Origin: Clostridium sp. AM22-11AC
GTDB taxonomy: Bacteria; Bacillota; Clostridia; Lachnospirales; Lachnospiraceae
DNA length: 64,000 bases
Direction: 5' to 3'
NCBI RefSeq assembly: GCF_003473545.1
Contig: NZ_QUCM01000004.1
Location: 205,950 to 269,949 of the forward strand
Shown: in pieces, positions 25,139-32,139 of the stretch
How positions within the stretch are numbered: the stretch's first letter is position 1
How the letters are laid out: each line of letters starts with the position of its first letter
Made by a program: the position numbers and the translations under genes
Notes under the pieces: generated by a model
Told to the model about the DNA's origin: nothing
What the model saw: the letters and a program-made list of their open reading frames with translations, nothing else
Databases searched by the model: none

Positions 25139-25505
25139 CAGCGTCACCCACTTTCTGCAAGACTTCAAACTTTAGGGCAGCAAGGTCGGAAACCGCCGCC
25201 CGTACCTCCCCGGCAAGCTGCGGATAGGGACTGTGCCACTCGTTCAGCGTCCGGGCTATCTGGTTTAAGTTGCCGCCGATCCTCCCGTATTCGGCGGTCA
25301 GCTTCCCGACAGCGGCAAGCAGCTCGTCATTGATGGGGGAAACGGTTATGATGGGGCGTATGGCTGCCCCGGTTATGGCTTGCCGGATAAACTCGGCTTG
25401 GCTCATGTGGTAAGCAGAAAGCCGCTGGGCAAACTCGGCGTATTCTTCCTCGGTCATGCGTGTTTTGACTACCCGGCTGCGGTGCGGCGTGTTGTATCGT
25501 TTCAT
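25110..25505 (-). CDS. mobC: MobC relaxosome accessory protein
   Basis: 131 residues from ATG 25505, AAAGGAGG upstream. The N-terminus has a ribbon-helix-helix look (SRVVKTRMTEEEYAEFAQRL, YHMSQAEFIRQAITGAAIRP) and the C-terminal half carries the MobC hallmark GRIGGNLNQIARTLNEWHSP. It binds oriT and helps the relaxase. Its 3' end overlaps the relaxase gene by about 29 bp. Confidence 0.9.
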   Translation of the reverse strand: MKRYNTPHRSRVVKTRMTEEEYAEFAQRLSAYHMSQAEFIRQAITGAAIRPIITVSPINDELLAAVGKLTAEYGRIGGNLNQIARTLNEWHSPYPQLAGEVRAAVSDLAALKFEVLQKVGDAVGNIQTYQL

Positions 25506-25559
25506 AGGTGGTTGACCTCCTTTCTGTGCGTGGTGTCCTCTCACTAATAGGAGAAAAAC

Positions 25560-25760
25560 AGGGTGTGAAGCGGAACTGTTTTTGAAAAATCCGAAAAATA
25601 TTTTGAGGGGTTTTTCAGCGGCGCAAGCCGCATAAGCAGGGTTTGGGGAAGGCACTCCCCAACAAGATTCCCGCAGGGGCAAAATGAGCGATAAGCGAAT
25701 TTTGGCACCTCGGTAGAATCTTGCTCTAAGAAACTGCCGGCCTGCCGTTCACTTGCTACT
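25560..25760. other. candidate oriT of element D
   Basis: Located in the 627-bp gap upstream of mobC and without any gene. It has the inverted repeat TTGGGGA (25643-25649) / TCCCCAA (25656-25662), flanked by GCGCAAGCCGCATAAGCAGG and by GGCAAAATGAGCGATAAGCG. Position next to mobC/relaxase and this hairpin-plus-flank layout fit the origin of transfer of Tn1549-like MobP elements. The nick site cannot be fixed by eye. Confidence 0.55.
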
Positions 25761-26015
25761 GCCACTTTTTCAGAAAATCTATAACCAGCTTTTTTTATAA
25801 AAGGCTGCGGGCTGGCGTTTTTCCCTTACTCCCTACAAACCACAAAAGAGCAGAATGGACGGACTTTCCGGCAAGAACTTTTCCGGCGGCTCGGTCTTTC
25901 CCGACAATAAGGCGTTTCGGAAGCTGCGTTTTGCCCGCTGTCTGAAAAAAATGGCAGCCTTTTTTGGTTTCACTGTCTAATACGGAACTTTTGGAAATTT
26001 GCCAAAAATGGACGC

Positions 26016-26050
26016 AAAAAAAGCAGCAAATCTTTTTCGGATTTACTGCT
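26016..26050 (-). terminator. terminator of the element D cargo transcript
   Basis: On the minus strand AGCAGTAAAT pairs with ATTTGCTGCT, followed by TTTTTTTGC. It lies downstream of the lipoprotein gene and matches the module at 13692-13727 in element A. Confidence 0.75.
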
Positions 26051-26132
26051 TCATGTGCCGCTGCGGTGCGGCGGGATGGATATTCAGTTGAAATAAAAGA
26101 GGATGGTGGTACTTTAGTCTATCGACTCTTTA

Positions 26133-26621
26133 CTAACTATTAGGTAATCTTGAAAGATTTTCCTTGAATTTATCTAAAGAATGTTCATTGTTTCCCGCAA
26201 AAATAAGTGGAATTGTATATTCATATGATATGCCATTTTCATAGTCCGATAATTGTATTTTTATAGTATCATCCCTCTCATCTTTAGGTGCTATATATAT
26301 GAATGAATTTTTATTTATATCAGATATTTTCCCTTTTTCAGAAGAAACAGTATAACCCCAGTCTGTTAAATTTGTCTTTATTGTAACTTCTGTTTCTGTT
26401 TCTTTTCTAGTCTGCAATGCTGTTTTATCGATTTGGATATCAAAAGGAGTCGAACCTAACAATTCACTGTTTATATTTACAAGTTCTTCTCCATTTGTTT
26501 TAGAAATATTAGATTCATCTTCATAATTTTGTTGAGATTCATCTTTTGGTGTTTCTCTGTTACATCCTAATAAAAAGCATAAAATAATTAGTACTAATAC
26601 AGAAAGTTGTTTTTTTTGCAT
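26133..26621 (-). CDS. hypothetical lipoprotein (cargo of D)
   Basis: 162 residues. A lipoprotein signal peptide (KKQLSVLVLIILCFLLGCNR) has a clear lipobox LLGC, so the mature protein should be lipid-anchored at the outer face of the membrane. The rest is an acidic linker rich in Ser/Glu/Asn and a beta-rich domain (TEVTIKTNLTDWGYTVSSEK, YEYTIPLIFAGNN) resembling an Ig-like fold. Family not recognised. The gene is AT-rich, unlike the mobility genes beside it. Confidence 0.75.
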   Translation of the reverse strand: MQKKQLSVLVLIILCFLLGCNRETPKDESQQNYEDESNISKTNGEELVNINSELLGSTPFDIQIDKTALQTRKETETEVTIKTNLTDWGYTVSSEKGKISDINKNSFIYIAPKDERDDTIKIQLSDYENGISYEYTIPLIFAGNNEHSLDKFKENLSRLPNS

Positions 26622-26735
26622 TTATTTCTCCTTTCATATTATCAAAGAAAGCACTGAGAGTACTTTCAAGAAATTTTGAAATATTCTCAATGCTTTCTAT
26701 TTTTTGATCATAAACTTGCCGGTAATGATACTATG

Positions 26736-27041
26736 TTAATTTATCTCTTTCGCGTAACCTTTGTTGCAATATACACATGCACCATTCACCCATTTGTGAG
26801 ACATTTCAATCGTCTCAACTTCATAAATGCTTACTTATCCACAAATTAAACATTGTTTGTAATTATATACATGACGTGTCGCACATTTATCCCAGTCATC
26901 ATATATACCAGGCATTTCATCTTCATATCCATAGTACTGGGGAGAACCCCAACTATGAGTATGAGCGGCAAATACAGTCATTGGAGCAGCTACAATTCCA
27001 GCTACTACTGAAAGTGCTAAAATAGATTTTCTTAAATTCAT
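26736..27041 (-). pseudogene. small secreted Cys-containing protein with in-frame stop
   Basis: From ATG 27041 (GGGAGG upstream) the frame encodes a signal peptide (MNLRKSILALSVVAGIVAAP) and a short mature region with His, Tyr and CLICG, then a TAA at 26835. The same frame continues for 32 more codons with compatible content (YEVETIEMSHKWVNGACVYC, NKGYAKEIN) to a TAA at 26736. The CLICG and CVYC pairs look like one zinc-binding domain, so a nonsense mutation in a formerly 101-residue protein is likely. A genuine 68-residue peptide remains possible. Confidence 0.6.
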
Positions 27042-27204
27042 AAGTTCCTCCCTTTCCTTAAAAATACATAGCTCTTTGTTACATTGTCATTTTAACATAA
27101 TAATTGGTAAAATGCAATAATTTATTTTCTATTTACGAGAAAATACTGTGCATATTATCTTATTTAGGAATAGTTAAGGCGGCTACCTAAATCTTTTTAT
27201 TACT

Positions 27205-27345
27205 TTACCGCACATGAGCATTGGCGCCGGGGTTGTCGTTGCCGTAACCTTCCAGCAGGTTGATAACGCCCCAGATACCGAGACCGGCACCGAGCGCGAT
27301 AACGAGGGTCTGAAGAACGGTGATTGCCTGTTCAAAAAATGCCAT
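27205..27345 (-). pseudogene. maff2: maff2, 5' half, truncated by the A/D insertion
   Basis: 46 codons: MAFFEQAITVLQTLVIALGA, then GLGIWGVINLLEGYGNDNPG and the foreign end ANAHVR. The first 41 or so residues are the conserved start of Maff2-family proteins; family members continue into the IKQLMAG... part found at 7747-7836. The element sequence supplies the early stop codon. No Shine-Dalgarno is obvious in front of the ATG, so expression may depend on upstream coupling. Confidence 0.85.
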
Positions 27346-27407
27346 ATAGTTTGTTAGCCGGAATCTGATTAAAAAATAGGTTTGTCATGTTTCATAGGCA
27401 TACAAAA

Positions 27408-27451
27408 GCCGGAACAATCTGCCGCCCGGTTTCCGGGGGCATGATTCCGGC
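27408..27451 (-). terminator. hairpin between virD4 and maff2
   Basis: On the minus strand GCCGGAAT...CCCGG pairs with CCGGG...TTCCGGC around AAA, followed by TTTTG. It would end or weaken transcription coming from virD4 before maff2. Confidence 0.65.
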
Positions 27452-27564
27452 TGTCCTCCTTTTTCATTATTTTTTCTCGCGATTGTCCGCTTTGTACGCC
27501 AATGGCCCATAGAGGGCAGATGCGGCGAATAGATAAGATCACTCCCTTCTAAAGCGGAACGAAA

Positions 27565-27810
27565 TTAAGCGCCCTTTGTGTCTACTTCATATACATCGCA
27601 GACCTCATTGGGCTTGAGTTTCAGCCTTGCGGACAAGAATGCTTCAATATCAAAAGCGTTCTTGTCATCCGCGTCGGCAGTGTACTTGAAATTGGGGTGC
27701 TTGGTGATGTCGTACTTATCCGAAAGGAAAGGACGCACACCGCGCAGCTGGAGGATACACTTGCCGCCATCCATAACAGCAAGCTCATCCTGGCTCATCA
27801 GCTCTTTGCC
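27565..27810 (-). pseudogene. virD4: virD4/traG, 3' fragment
   Basis: From the junction the frame reads GKELMSQDELAVMDGGKCIL, QLRGVRPFLSDKYDITKHPN and so on to a stop at 27565, the C-terminal end of a VirD4/TraG coupling protein. The middle fragment (38748-39316) ends SLNYQKLGK and joins here in frame when element B is removed. Taken alone the fragment can only start at its internal ATG (27798) and would not be functional. Confidence 0.9.
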
Positions 27811-27838
27811 ACATTGTCAAGTGATGAATTCAAGAAAA

Positions 27839-27872
27839 CGGCAGCCGCAAAGAAAAATCTTTGTGGCTGCCG
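27839..27872. terminator. strong hairpin at left end of element B
   Basis: CGGCAGCCGCAAAGA and TCTTTGTGGCTGCCG form a 15-bp stem (one G-T) with an AAAA loop, 28 bp inside the element. It could insulate the element from virD4 transcription. No T-run follows on either strand immediately. Confidence 0.65.
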
Positions 27873-27947
27873 TTCTAATTGGCGGCTTGAAGCAAAAAAA
27901 TCCCCGGTTGTACCAGGGAAATAAAAACTTTAGTATAGCCTAAAAGA

Positions 27948-28030
27948 GAAAGCTAGCGCCTTGAGGCGCGGCCAAGTAGAGTGGGCTTAAAGCCTGCGTC
28001 CCGAGCCACCCGTTTTACGGGTGGCAGCGA
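27948..28030. other. structured sequence resembling an IS200/IS605 end or small RNA
   Basis: Contains GCGCC-TTGA-GGCGC and GCCACCCG-TTTTA-CGGGTGGC (28005-28025) hairpins separated by GTGGGCTTAAAGCCTGCGTC. Compact subterminal hairpins of this kind occur at IS200/IS605 ends and in TnpB-associated RNAs. No transposase or TnpB gene is nearby, so it may be an end left behind. The region 27873-28300 otherwise shows no gene. Confidence 0.3.
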
Positions 28031-28301
28031 CTCCTTGTCTGTTTATCTTATACTTGTCAATTTATATTATCCAATAATGTGAATTATAATATGACAGTAC
28101 GGATGCATATTATAGAAACATAACTTTGAAAGAATCAAGCATAACCTGTGGAGTGACTCTTCAACGGATAAACTATTTTCACTTCATACAGTTCCGACAT
28201 ATGGAATAAGGAACACCAATCGCCCTCAATACAACTTTCTTTCTATTAGTTAAAAATGCACATAATCAAAAAAGAAAATCGACTTATTTTAGACAAATTC
28301 A

Positions 28302-28330
28302 TTGACAAGTTCTGCTTTAGGTGATAAAAT
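28302..28330 (+). promoter_or_regulatory. strong sigma-A promoter of element B cargo
   Basis: TTGACA at 28302-28307 (perfect -35; the first T is at 28302), 17-bp spacer, TAAAAT at 28325-28330. It reads into the leader peptide at 28374. Confidence 0.8.
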
Positions 28331-28373
28331 AAAAGTGAAAAGTCGAAATTTATATTGTTGGGAGGTAAGACCG

Positions 28374-28451
28374 ATGATTTGTTTTAAGGTTAAGTTGCCT
28401 AACTTAATAATGGAGCATTTTTACCGACGCTGCCAGCCTTTGGAGGCTTAG
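28374..28451 (+). CDS. 25-residue leader peptide preceding an attenuator
   Basis: The ATG at 28374 has GGGAGG 8 nt upstream and the frame runs 25 codons (MICFKVKLPN ... CQPLEA) to TAG at 28449. It lies 44 bp after a consensus promoter and 20 bp before a terminator hairpin. Codons for LPNL overlap TGCCTAACTTA (28396-28406), which is perfectly complementary to 28477-28487 in the 5' arm of the terminator. This is the layout of ribosome-mediated attenuation used by inducible resistance genes. No resistance gene follows, so the leader may have been recruited from one. Confidence 0.6.
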   Translation: MICFKVKLPNLIMEHFYRRCQPLEA

Positions 28452-28471
28452 AATTAAAATTGTTTCTATTT

Positions 28472-28517
28472 GCGCATAAGTTAGGCATGATTATTTGTCT
28501 ACTTATGCGCTTTTTTA
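28472..28517 (+). terminator. attenuator terminator downstream of the leader
   Basis: GCGCATAAGT (28472-28481) pairs with ACTTATGCGC (28501-28510), followed by TTTTTTATTT. Its 5' arm can instead pair with leader bases 28396-28406, so termination should depend on ribosome position. Confidence 0.8.
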
Positions 28518-28546
28518 TTTGAATTTTCAGTATTAGCAGAAAGGAA

Positions 28547-28753
28547 GTGTTATACATAGATAACATATGGCTTATCCTTTTGCTTCTATTAAGTTTTTTT
28601 ATGATTTTTAAGCCGGAACTTTTATGGAAAATTGAACACTTCTTTTCTGTAAAAGGCGGTGAACCTACAGATTTATATCTTGGTTTGATGCGGGTTGCTG
28701 GAGTATTCTTTTTTATTGCATCCATCATTTGCATTATTGTTTTGGTTTTATAA
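28547..28753 (+). CDS. small membrane protein, DUF6199-like
   Basis: About 68 residues with two membrane segments around KPELLWKIEHFFSVKGGEPT and DLYLGLMRVAGVFF, a pattern I associate with DUF6199 proteins. The start is uncertain: a GTG at 28547 has AAAGGA too close, and no ATG in frame precedes the first membrane helix. It lies just after the attenuator and overlaps the track of transcription into the secreted protein gene 18 bp downstream. Confidence 0.6.
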   Translation: MLYIDNIWLILLLLLSFFMIFKPELLWKIEHFFSVKGGEPTDLYLGLMRVAGVFFFIASIICIIVLVL

Positions 28754-28770
28754 GAGAAGGGGGGCTTTTA

Positions 28771-29793
28771 ATGAAAAAGCTAACACGTAAGATTGTTGCA
28801 CTTACTCTTTCCTTGGTTATGTGCATAAGTTTTTCTAACACTACTTTTGCTTATGCCGACAACGAGAATATCAGTTCTTCTGCTGAAGCAAGCAAAGTGA
28901 ATTGGTGGAAGATTGGCTGGATTATCCTTTCAGATTATGTGGAAAAGCTTATCGATCTCGATGGACAGAGTGAAAAGGATAGTAGTTGGGCCTATCTTGT
29001 TTCACCTAGCATAGAATATAACACGGGTGATATGGGGCCTGAGGTTTATTTTCGTCCAGAAGTAGATAACAGCGTTGGTTCTATCCGTATGCATGGACAT
29101 AGGATTATCTTTGTCGATATTTTTACACAGATTGCACTCATCTTGTCAGATGCCTCTGGTGATACGGTAAGTCAAGCAACTACTGGTACAAATCAGTATA
29201 TGTTTTATACAAAGAAAGCAGGAGACAGTTCTGGTACATGGAAAGCACAGTTTGTTTCAACTGAGACATACAAATGGCAGTTGTATTATGCCCATTATTA
29301 CAATGCCAATGCTCGTTCAAGTGTTCCTATGACGGAAGATGGATTTTACTTTGGGGATAATAACAGAGTTTATCAATTCTCTGTTGCAGAATCTTACAGA
29401 CTTAATTCTCTTCCTCCAGAGGTTGTTGATATGACACAACTTAATGCTCAATTTATTAATCCTGCTGATGGAAAAACTGTAGATTATCTCAAAGACTTTA
29501 ATGCTGGAGATCAAGTTCATTTCTCTGATATAATTATTGACATTAGTTATGATGCGACTGAGGATGCGACTACATTTTATTTTACCGAGGATACTTATGA
29601 GGAAAACATAGGATGGAAATTTGCAGGAAATCTTCTTGACCAATATTCCGCTGGTGATGTTCTGAATCTAACTTTTGATGTGTTGAATGTCGGAAACTAT
29701 CAGGGCATTACTTTTGAAAGCCTCGACTACTTTGAAGCAGCTTACGCGCATAATAACGGTGCCGCTTATCCCAATATTCAAGATTACCAATAA
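28771..29793 (+). CDS. secreted protein of unknown family (cargo of B)
   Basis: 340 residues from ATG 28771 with GAAGGGGGG upstream. A signal peptide (KKLTRKIVALTLSLVMCISF, cut near TFAYA) exports a soluble, acidic, aromatic-rich protein (YKWQLYYAHYYNANARSS, GFYFGDNNRVYQF, TEDATTFYFTEDTYEENIGW). It ends with two beta-rich stretches and no sorting signal or anchor. I do not recognise it. With the small membrane gene upstream it forms a two-gene cargo operon under the attenuated promoter; it is AT-rich compared with the recombinase beside it. Confidence 0.8.
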   Translation: MKKLTRKIVALTLSLVMCISFSNTTFAYADNENISSSAEASKVNWWKIGWIILSDYVEKLIDLDGQSEKDSSWAYLVSPSIEYNTGDMGPEVYFRPEVDNSVGSIRMHGHRIIFVDIFTQIALILSDASGDTVSQATTGTNQYMFYTKKAGDSSGTWKAQFVSTETYKWQLYYAHYYNANARSSVPMTEDGFYFGDNNRVYQFSVAESYRLNSLPPEVVDMTQLNAQFINPADGKTVDYLKDFNAGDQVHFSDIIIDISYDATEDATTFYFTEDTYEENIGWKFAGNLLDQYSAGDVLNLTFDVLNVGNYQGITFESLDYFEAAYAHNNGAAYPNIQDYQ

Positions 29794-29823
29794 TTTGATT
29801 TTGACATAAGGACTTATAGAAGA

Positions 29824-29857
29824 GGGCGTGTTGCGGATAATTTTCTGCAACGCGCCC
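29824..29857 (+). terminator. terminator after the secreted protein gene
   Basis: GGGCGTGTTGC pairs with GCAACGCGCCC, followed by TTTTT. It separates the rightward cargo from the convergent recombinase gene. Confidence 0.85.
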
Positions 29858-29877
29858 TTTTTAGTATGCTTTAGCAA

Positions 29878-29921
29878 AATAAAGTTATCCCTTTTACTCT
29901 GGCCAAAGGAATAACTTTATT
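29878..29921. terminator. second hairpin between convergent genes
   Basis: AATAAAGTTATCCCTTT and AAAGGAATAACTTTATT form a 17-bp stem with one mismatch. With flanking A/T runs it could act for either strand, here probably for recombinase B. Confidence 0.65.
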
Positions 29922-29991
29922 GCCTGATAGCATTAAAAGAAAATTGTTGTATCACTTTTGATATAAATTAAAAGTATTTAGCGTCTAAATT

Positions 29992-31632
29992 CTACCTTGA
30001 CATTTCCCCAACAAAATTGTAAATAATCTTAACCTCCTGTGTCCTCTGACCATCAATCTTCTTGATTTCTCCAATCAGAATCCGGCTAATGAGCCGGTTC
30101 AGCACCGCCTCGTCCAGTTCCTCGATGGCGGCATAGCGCCGGATTTCCTTGATAAAAGTGCGGACTTCGCTTTCTTGCGCATCGGCACGACCTTGCATCA
30201 TTGCCAGGTCATGCAGGCGTTTCTGGTTGGATTCCTGCTCCTGTTCCAGCGCCGCCGTCAGCTTCACAAACCGCTGCTCGGTCAGGATGCCTTTGGCCTT
30301 ATCGGTGTACAGGCTCAGGAACATCCCGTCAATTTCCTGATTTCGGGCTTCCAGCCGCAGGCGTTCCTTTTCTGTCTGGGAGGCGTCCACCAGATACCGG
30401 TGCTCCATCCGGCGGCTGAGCCGCTGGTAGAACGCATCGGCATCCTTCATAGCCTGCGCCGCCAGTTCCTGAATGTCTTTCAGCACCAGATTGTATAAAT
30501 CCCTGGCCTCGATCTTGTGGCTGGAACAGACCTTGCAGCCCATGCGGTTGTAGGTCTGGCAGATATAGTACGCCTTGTCAATCGGCTCCCGCATTTCGCC
30601 GGTGAAGCGGTTCTTCCCGGTTCGGCCCACTTTCTCATACCGCACCTGCATGGACTTCCCGCAGGTGGCGCAGTAGACCAGACCGTGGAACAGATTATAA
30701 AAGGGGCAGGAATTCCCCTGAATGGTCGGCCTGCGGTCAATGAGTTCCTGCACCTGTTCCCATTCCTCCGGCGTCACAATGGCCTCATGGCAGCCCTCGA
30801 TCACTTCCCACTGGTCACGGGGAATAATGTCATAGGTGTTGGAGCGGATGCCTTTCTGATGCGTCCGAAAGACCAAATGTGCGCCCTTATAGAATGGATT
30901 TCTCAGGATGTGACTGATTCTGGCTCCGCCCCAGAAATAATAGTTGGCGTCAAACTCCGTGTTGGCTTTGACATGGGTGATTGGGATTTTTTCTTCCATC
31001 AGACGTTTGGAAATCCTCATGCAGCCCAGCCCGTCAAGGGCATAGTCATAGATTTTGCGGATGATTGGCGCTGTCTCAGGGTCAATGATGAGATGCCCCT
31101 TGTCCTCCGGGTCACGCATCAGGCCGAAGGGCGGCGTCCCTCCGCAGAACTTCCCCTGCCGGGAGCGGGTGGTGATGCCTGCCAGCACCTTTTTAGAAAT
31201 ATCCCGGCTGTACATATCGTTCAGGATATTCTTAAAGGGCGTAATGTCCATCTCCTGACGGGTCAGGCTGTCCACGCCGTCCGTGATGGCGATATAGCGT
31301 ACATTGTGTTTGGGGAAAAAGATTTCGATATAGCTGCCAGCTTCAATATAGTTCCTACCAAGCCTGGATAGGTCTTTGGTGATGACGCAGCCGATCTTCC
31401 CCGCCTCAATGTCAGCGATCATGCGCTGGAAGGCAGGGCGGTTGAAATTGCGGCCCGTATAGCCGTCATCCACATAATATTCATACTGGAACATTCCATG
31501 CTTTTCAGCAAAGTCCCGAAGCATGATTTTCTGGTTGCTGATGCTCATACTCTCGTTGTCGCCGCCGTCATCCAGAGAGATGCGGCAGTAGAGAGCGGTG
31601 ATTTTCTCATAGACTTGTTTTTTCCTGCTCAT
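29992..31632 (-). CDS. large serine recombinase of element B
   Basis: 546 residues. Resolvase domain ALYCRISLDDGGDNESMSIS with catalytic Ser near residue 19 and TKDLSRLGRNYIEAG; recombinase domain PPFGLMRDPEDKGHLIIDPE; zinc ribbon YCATCGKSMQVRYEK and CQTYNRMGCKVCSS; coiled-coil tail. It is the only recombinase of element B and presumably catalysed insertion into virD4. About 2.2 kb of cargo lies between it and the left end, unlike element A, where the gene is right at the end. Confidence 0.95.
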   Translation of the reverse strand: MSRKKQVYEKITALYCRISLDDGGDNESMSISNQKIMLRDFAEKHGMFQYEYYVDDGYTGRNFNRPAFQRMIADIEAGKIGCVITKDLSRLGRNYIEAGSYIEIFFPKHNVRYIAITDGVDSLTRQEMDITPFKNILNDMYSRDISKKVLAGITTRSRQGKFCGGTPPFGLMRDPEDKGHLIIDPETAPIIRKIYDYALDGLGCMRISKRLMEEKIPITHVKANTEFDANYYFWGGARISHILRNPFYKGAHLVFRTHQKGIRSNTYDIIPRDQWEVIEGCHEAIVTPEEWEQVQELIDRRPTIQGNSCPFYNLFHGLVYCATCGKSMQVRYEKVGRTGKNRFTGEMREPIDKAYYICQTYNRMGCKVCSSHKIEARDLYNLVLKDIQELAAQAMKDADAFYQRLSRRMEHRYLVDASQTEKERLRLEARNQEIDGMFLSLYTDKAKGILTEQRFVKLTAALEQEQESNQKRLHDLAMMQGRADAQESEVRTFIKEIRRYAAIEELDEAVLNRLISRILIGEIKKIDGQRTQEVKIIYNFVGEMSR

Positions 31633-31704
31633 AGCGTTCTCCTTCTATGAACAGGGACACGATACCATTATAGTACCATGTCCCTGCCCCTGAATCAACC
31701 GTTT

Positions 31705-31872
31705 TTACGCAGCGTTTTCGGCCATTTCCCGCTGCTGACGCCATTCCTCGAAGTGTTCGCAGGTCTGACGCTCAATCAGCTGCTCAAAGGCTTCCCGCAT
31801 GGACTTCTCCCCGGAGAACTCCCGCACCACCACAAAACGGACTTTATTTTTCTGCTGTTTGCTTTTTTCCAT
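31705..31872 (-). CDS. TnpW-like small protein of element B
   Basis: 55 residues: MEKSKQQKNKVRFVVVREFS then GEKSMREAFEQLIERQTCEH and a basic/acidic end. It is in the position just upstream of the recombinase, like the small proteins in A, C and D, and shares with those of C and D the basic start, V-rich strand and following helix. Start ATG 31872 has GGAGG upstream. Probably an accessory to recombination or its control; inferred. Confidence 0.75.
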   Translation of the reverse strand: MEKSKQQKNKVRFVVVREFSGEKSMREAFEQLIERQTCEHFEEWRQQREMAENAA

Positions 31873-32139
31873 AGGCTACCTCCATAGAGTAGCAGGCCAG
31901 ACGGCAGCACTGGCAACGAAGTCCGGCAACGAACCTCTGAAAACCTGTAAACTACCGTCTGACCTGCAAATCTTACTTTATCAATTTTCTTGAAAAATCT
32001 CGTTGTTTTCGTTGCCGGAGATAGAGATAGATATTAGAAAATACCTTATTTACAGGCTTTTTCCGTATCCAGACCGGAGAATCCCCGGCAACAAACCCGG
32101 CAACCAAGTGGCAACCATCCCGGCAACAGACCGCTAATT

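Larger units (their letters stand above)
19441..27212. mobile_element. element D: mobilizable element, right member of the tandem in maff2
   Basis: It starts with recombinase D at the left and ends at the maff2 5' fragment at the right. Leftward order: cargo (secreted peptide relic, lipoprotein), MobC, MobP-type relaxase, Cys-rich VLP protein, RepA, DnaC-like ATPase, TnpW-like protein, recombinase. Genes overlap by ATGA junctions. The mobility and replication genes are clearly GC-richer than the cargo at the right end. The left boundary is inferred from the recombinase position and the CACATGAG repeat. Confidence 0.6.

Noticed and set aside
28771..29793. Antibiotic resistance gene under the attenuator
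   Set aside because: Neither downstream product shows features of a methylase, ABC-F, efflux or ribosomal protection protein.
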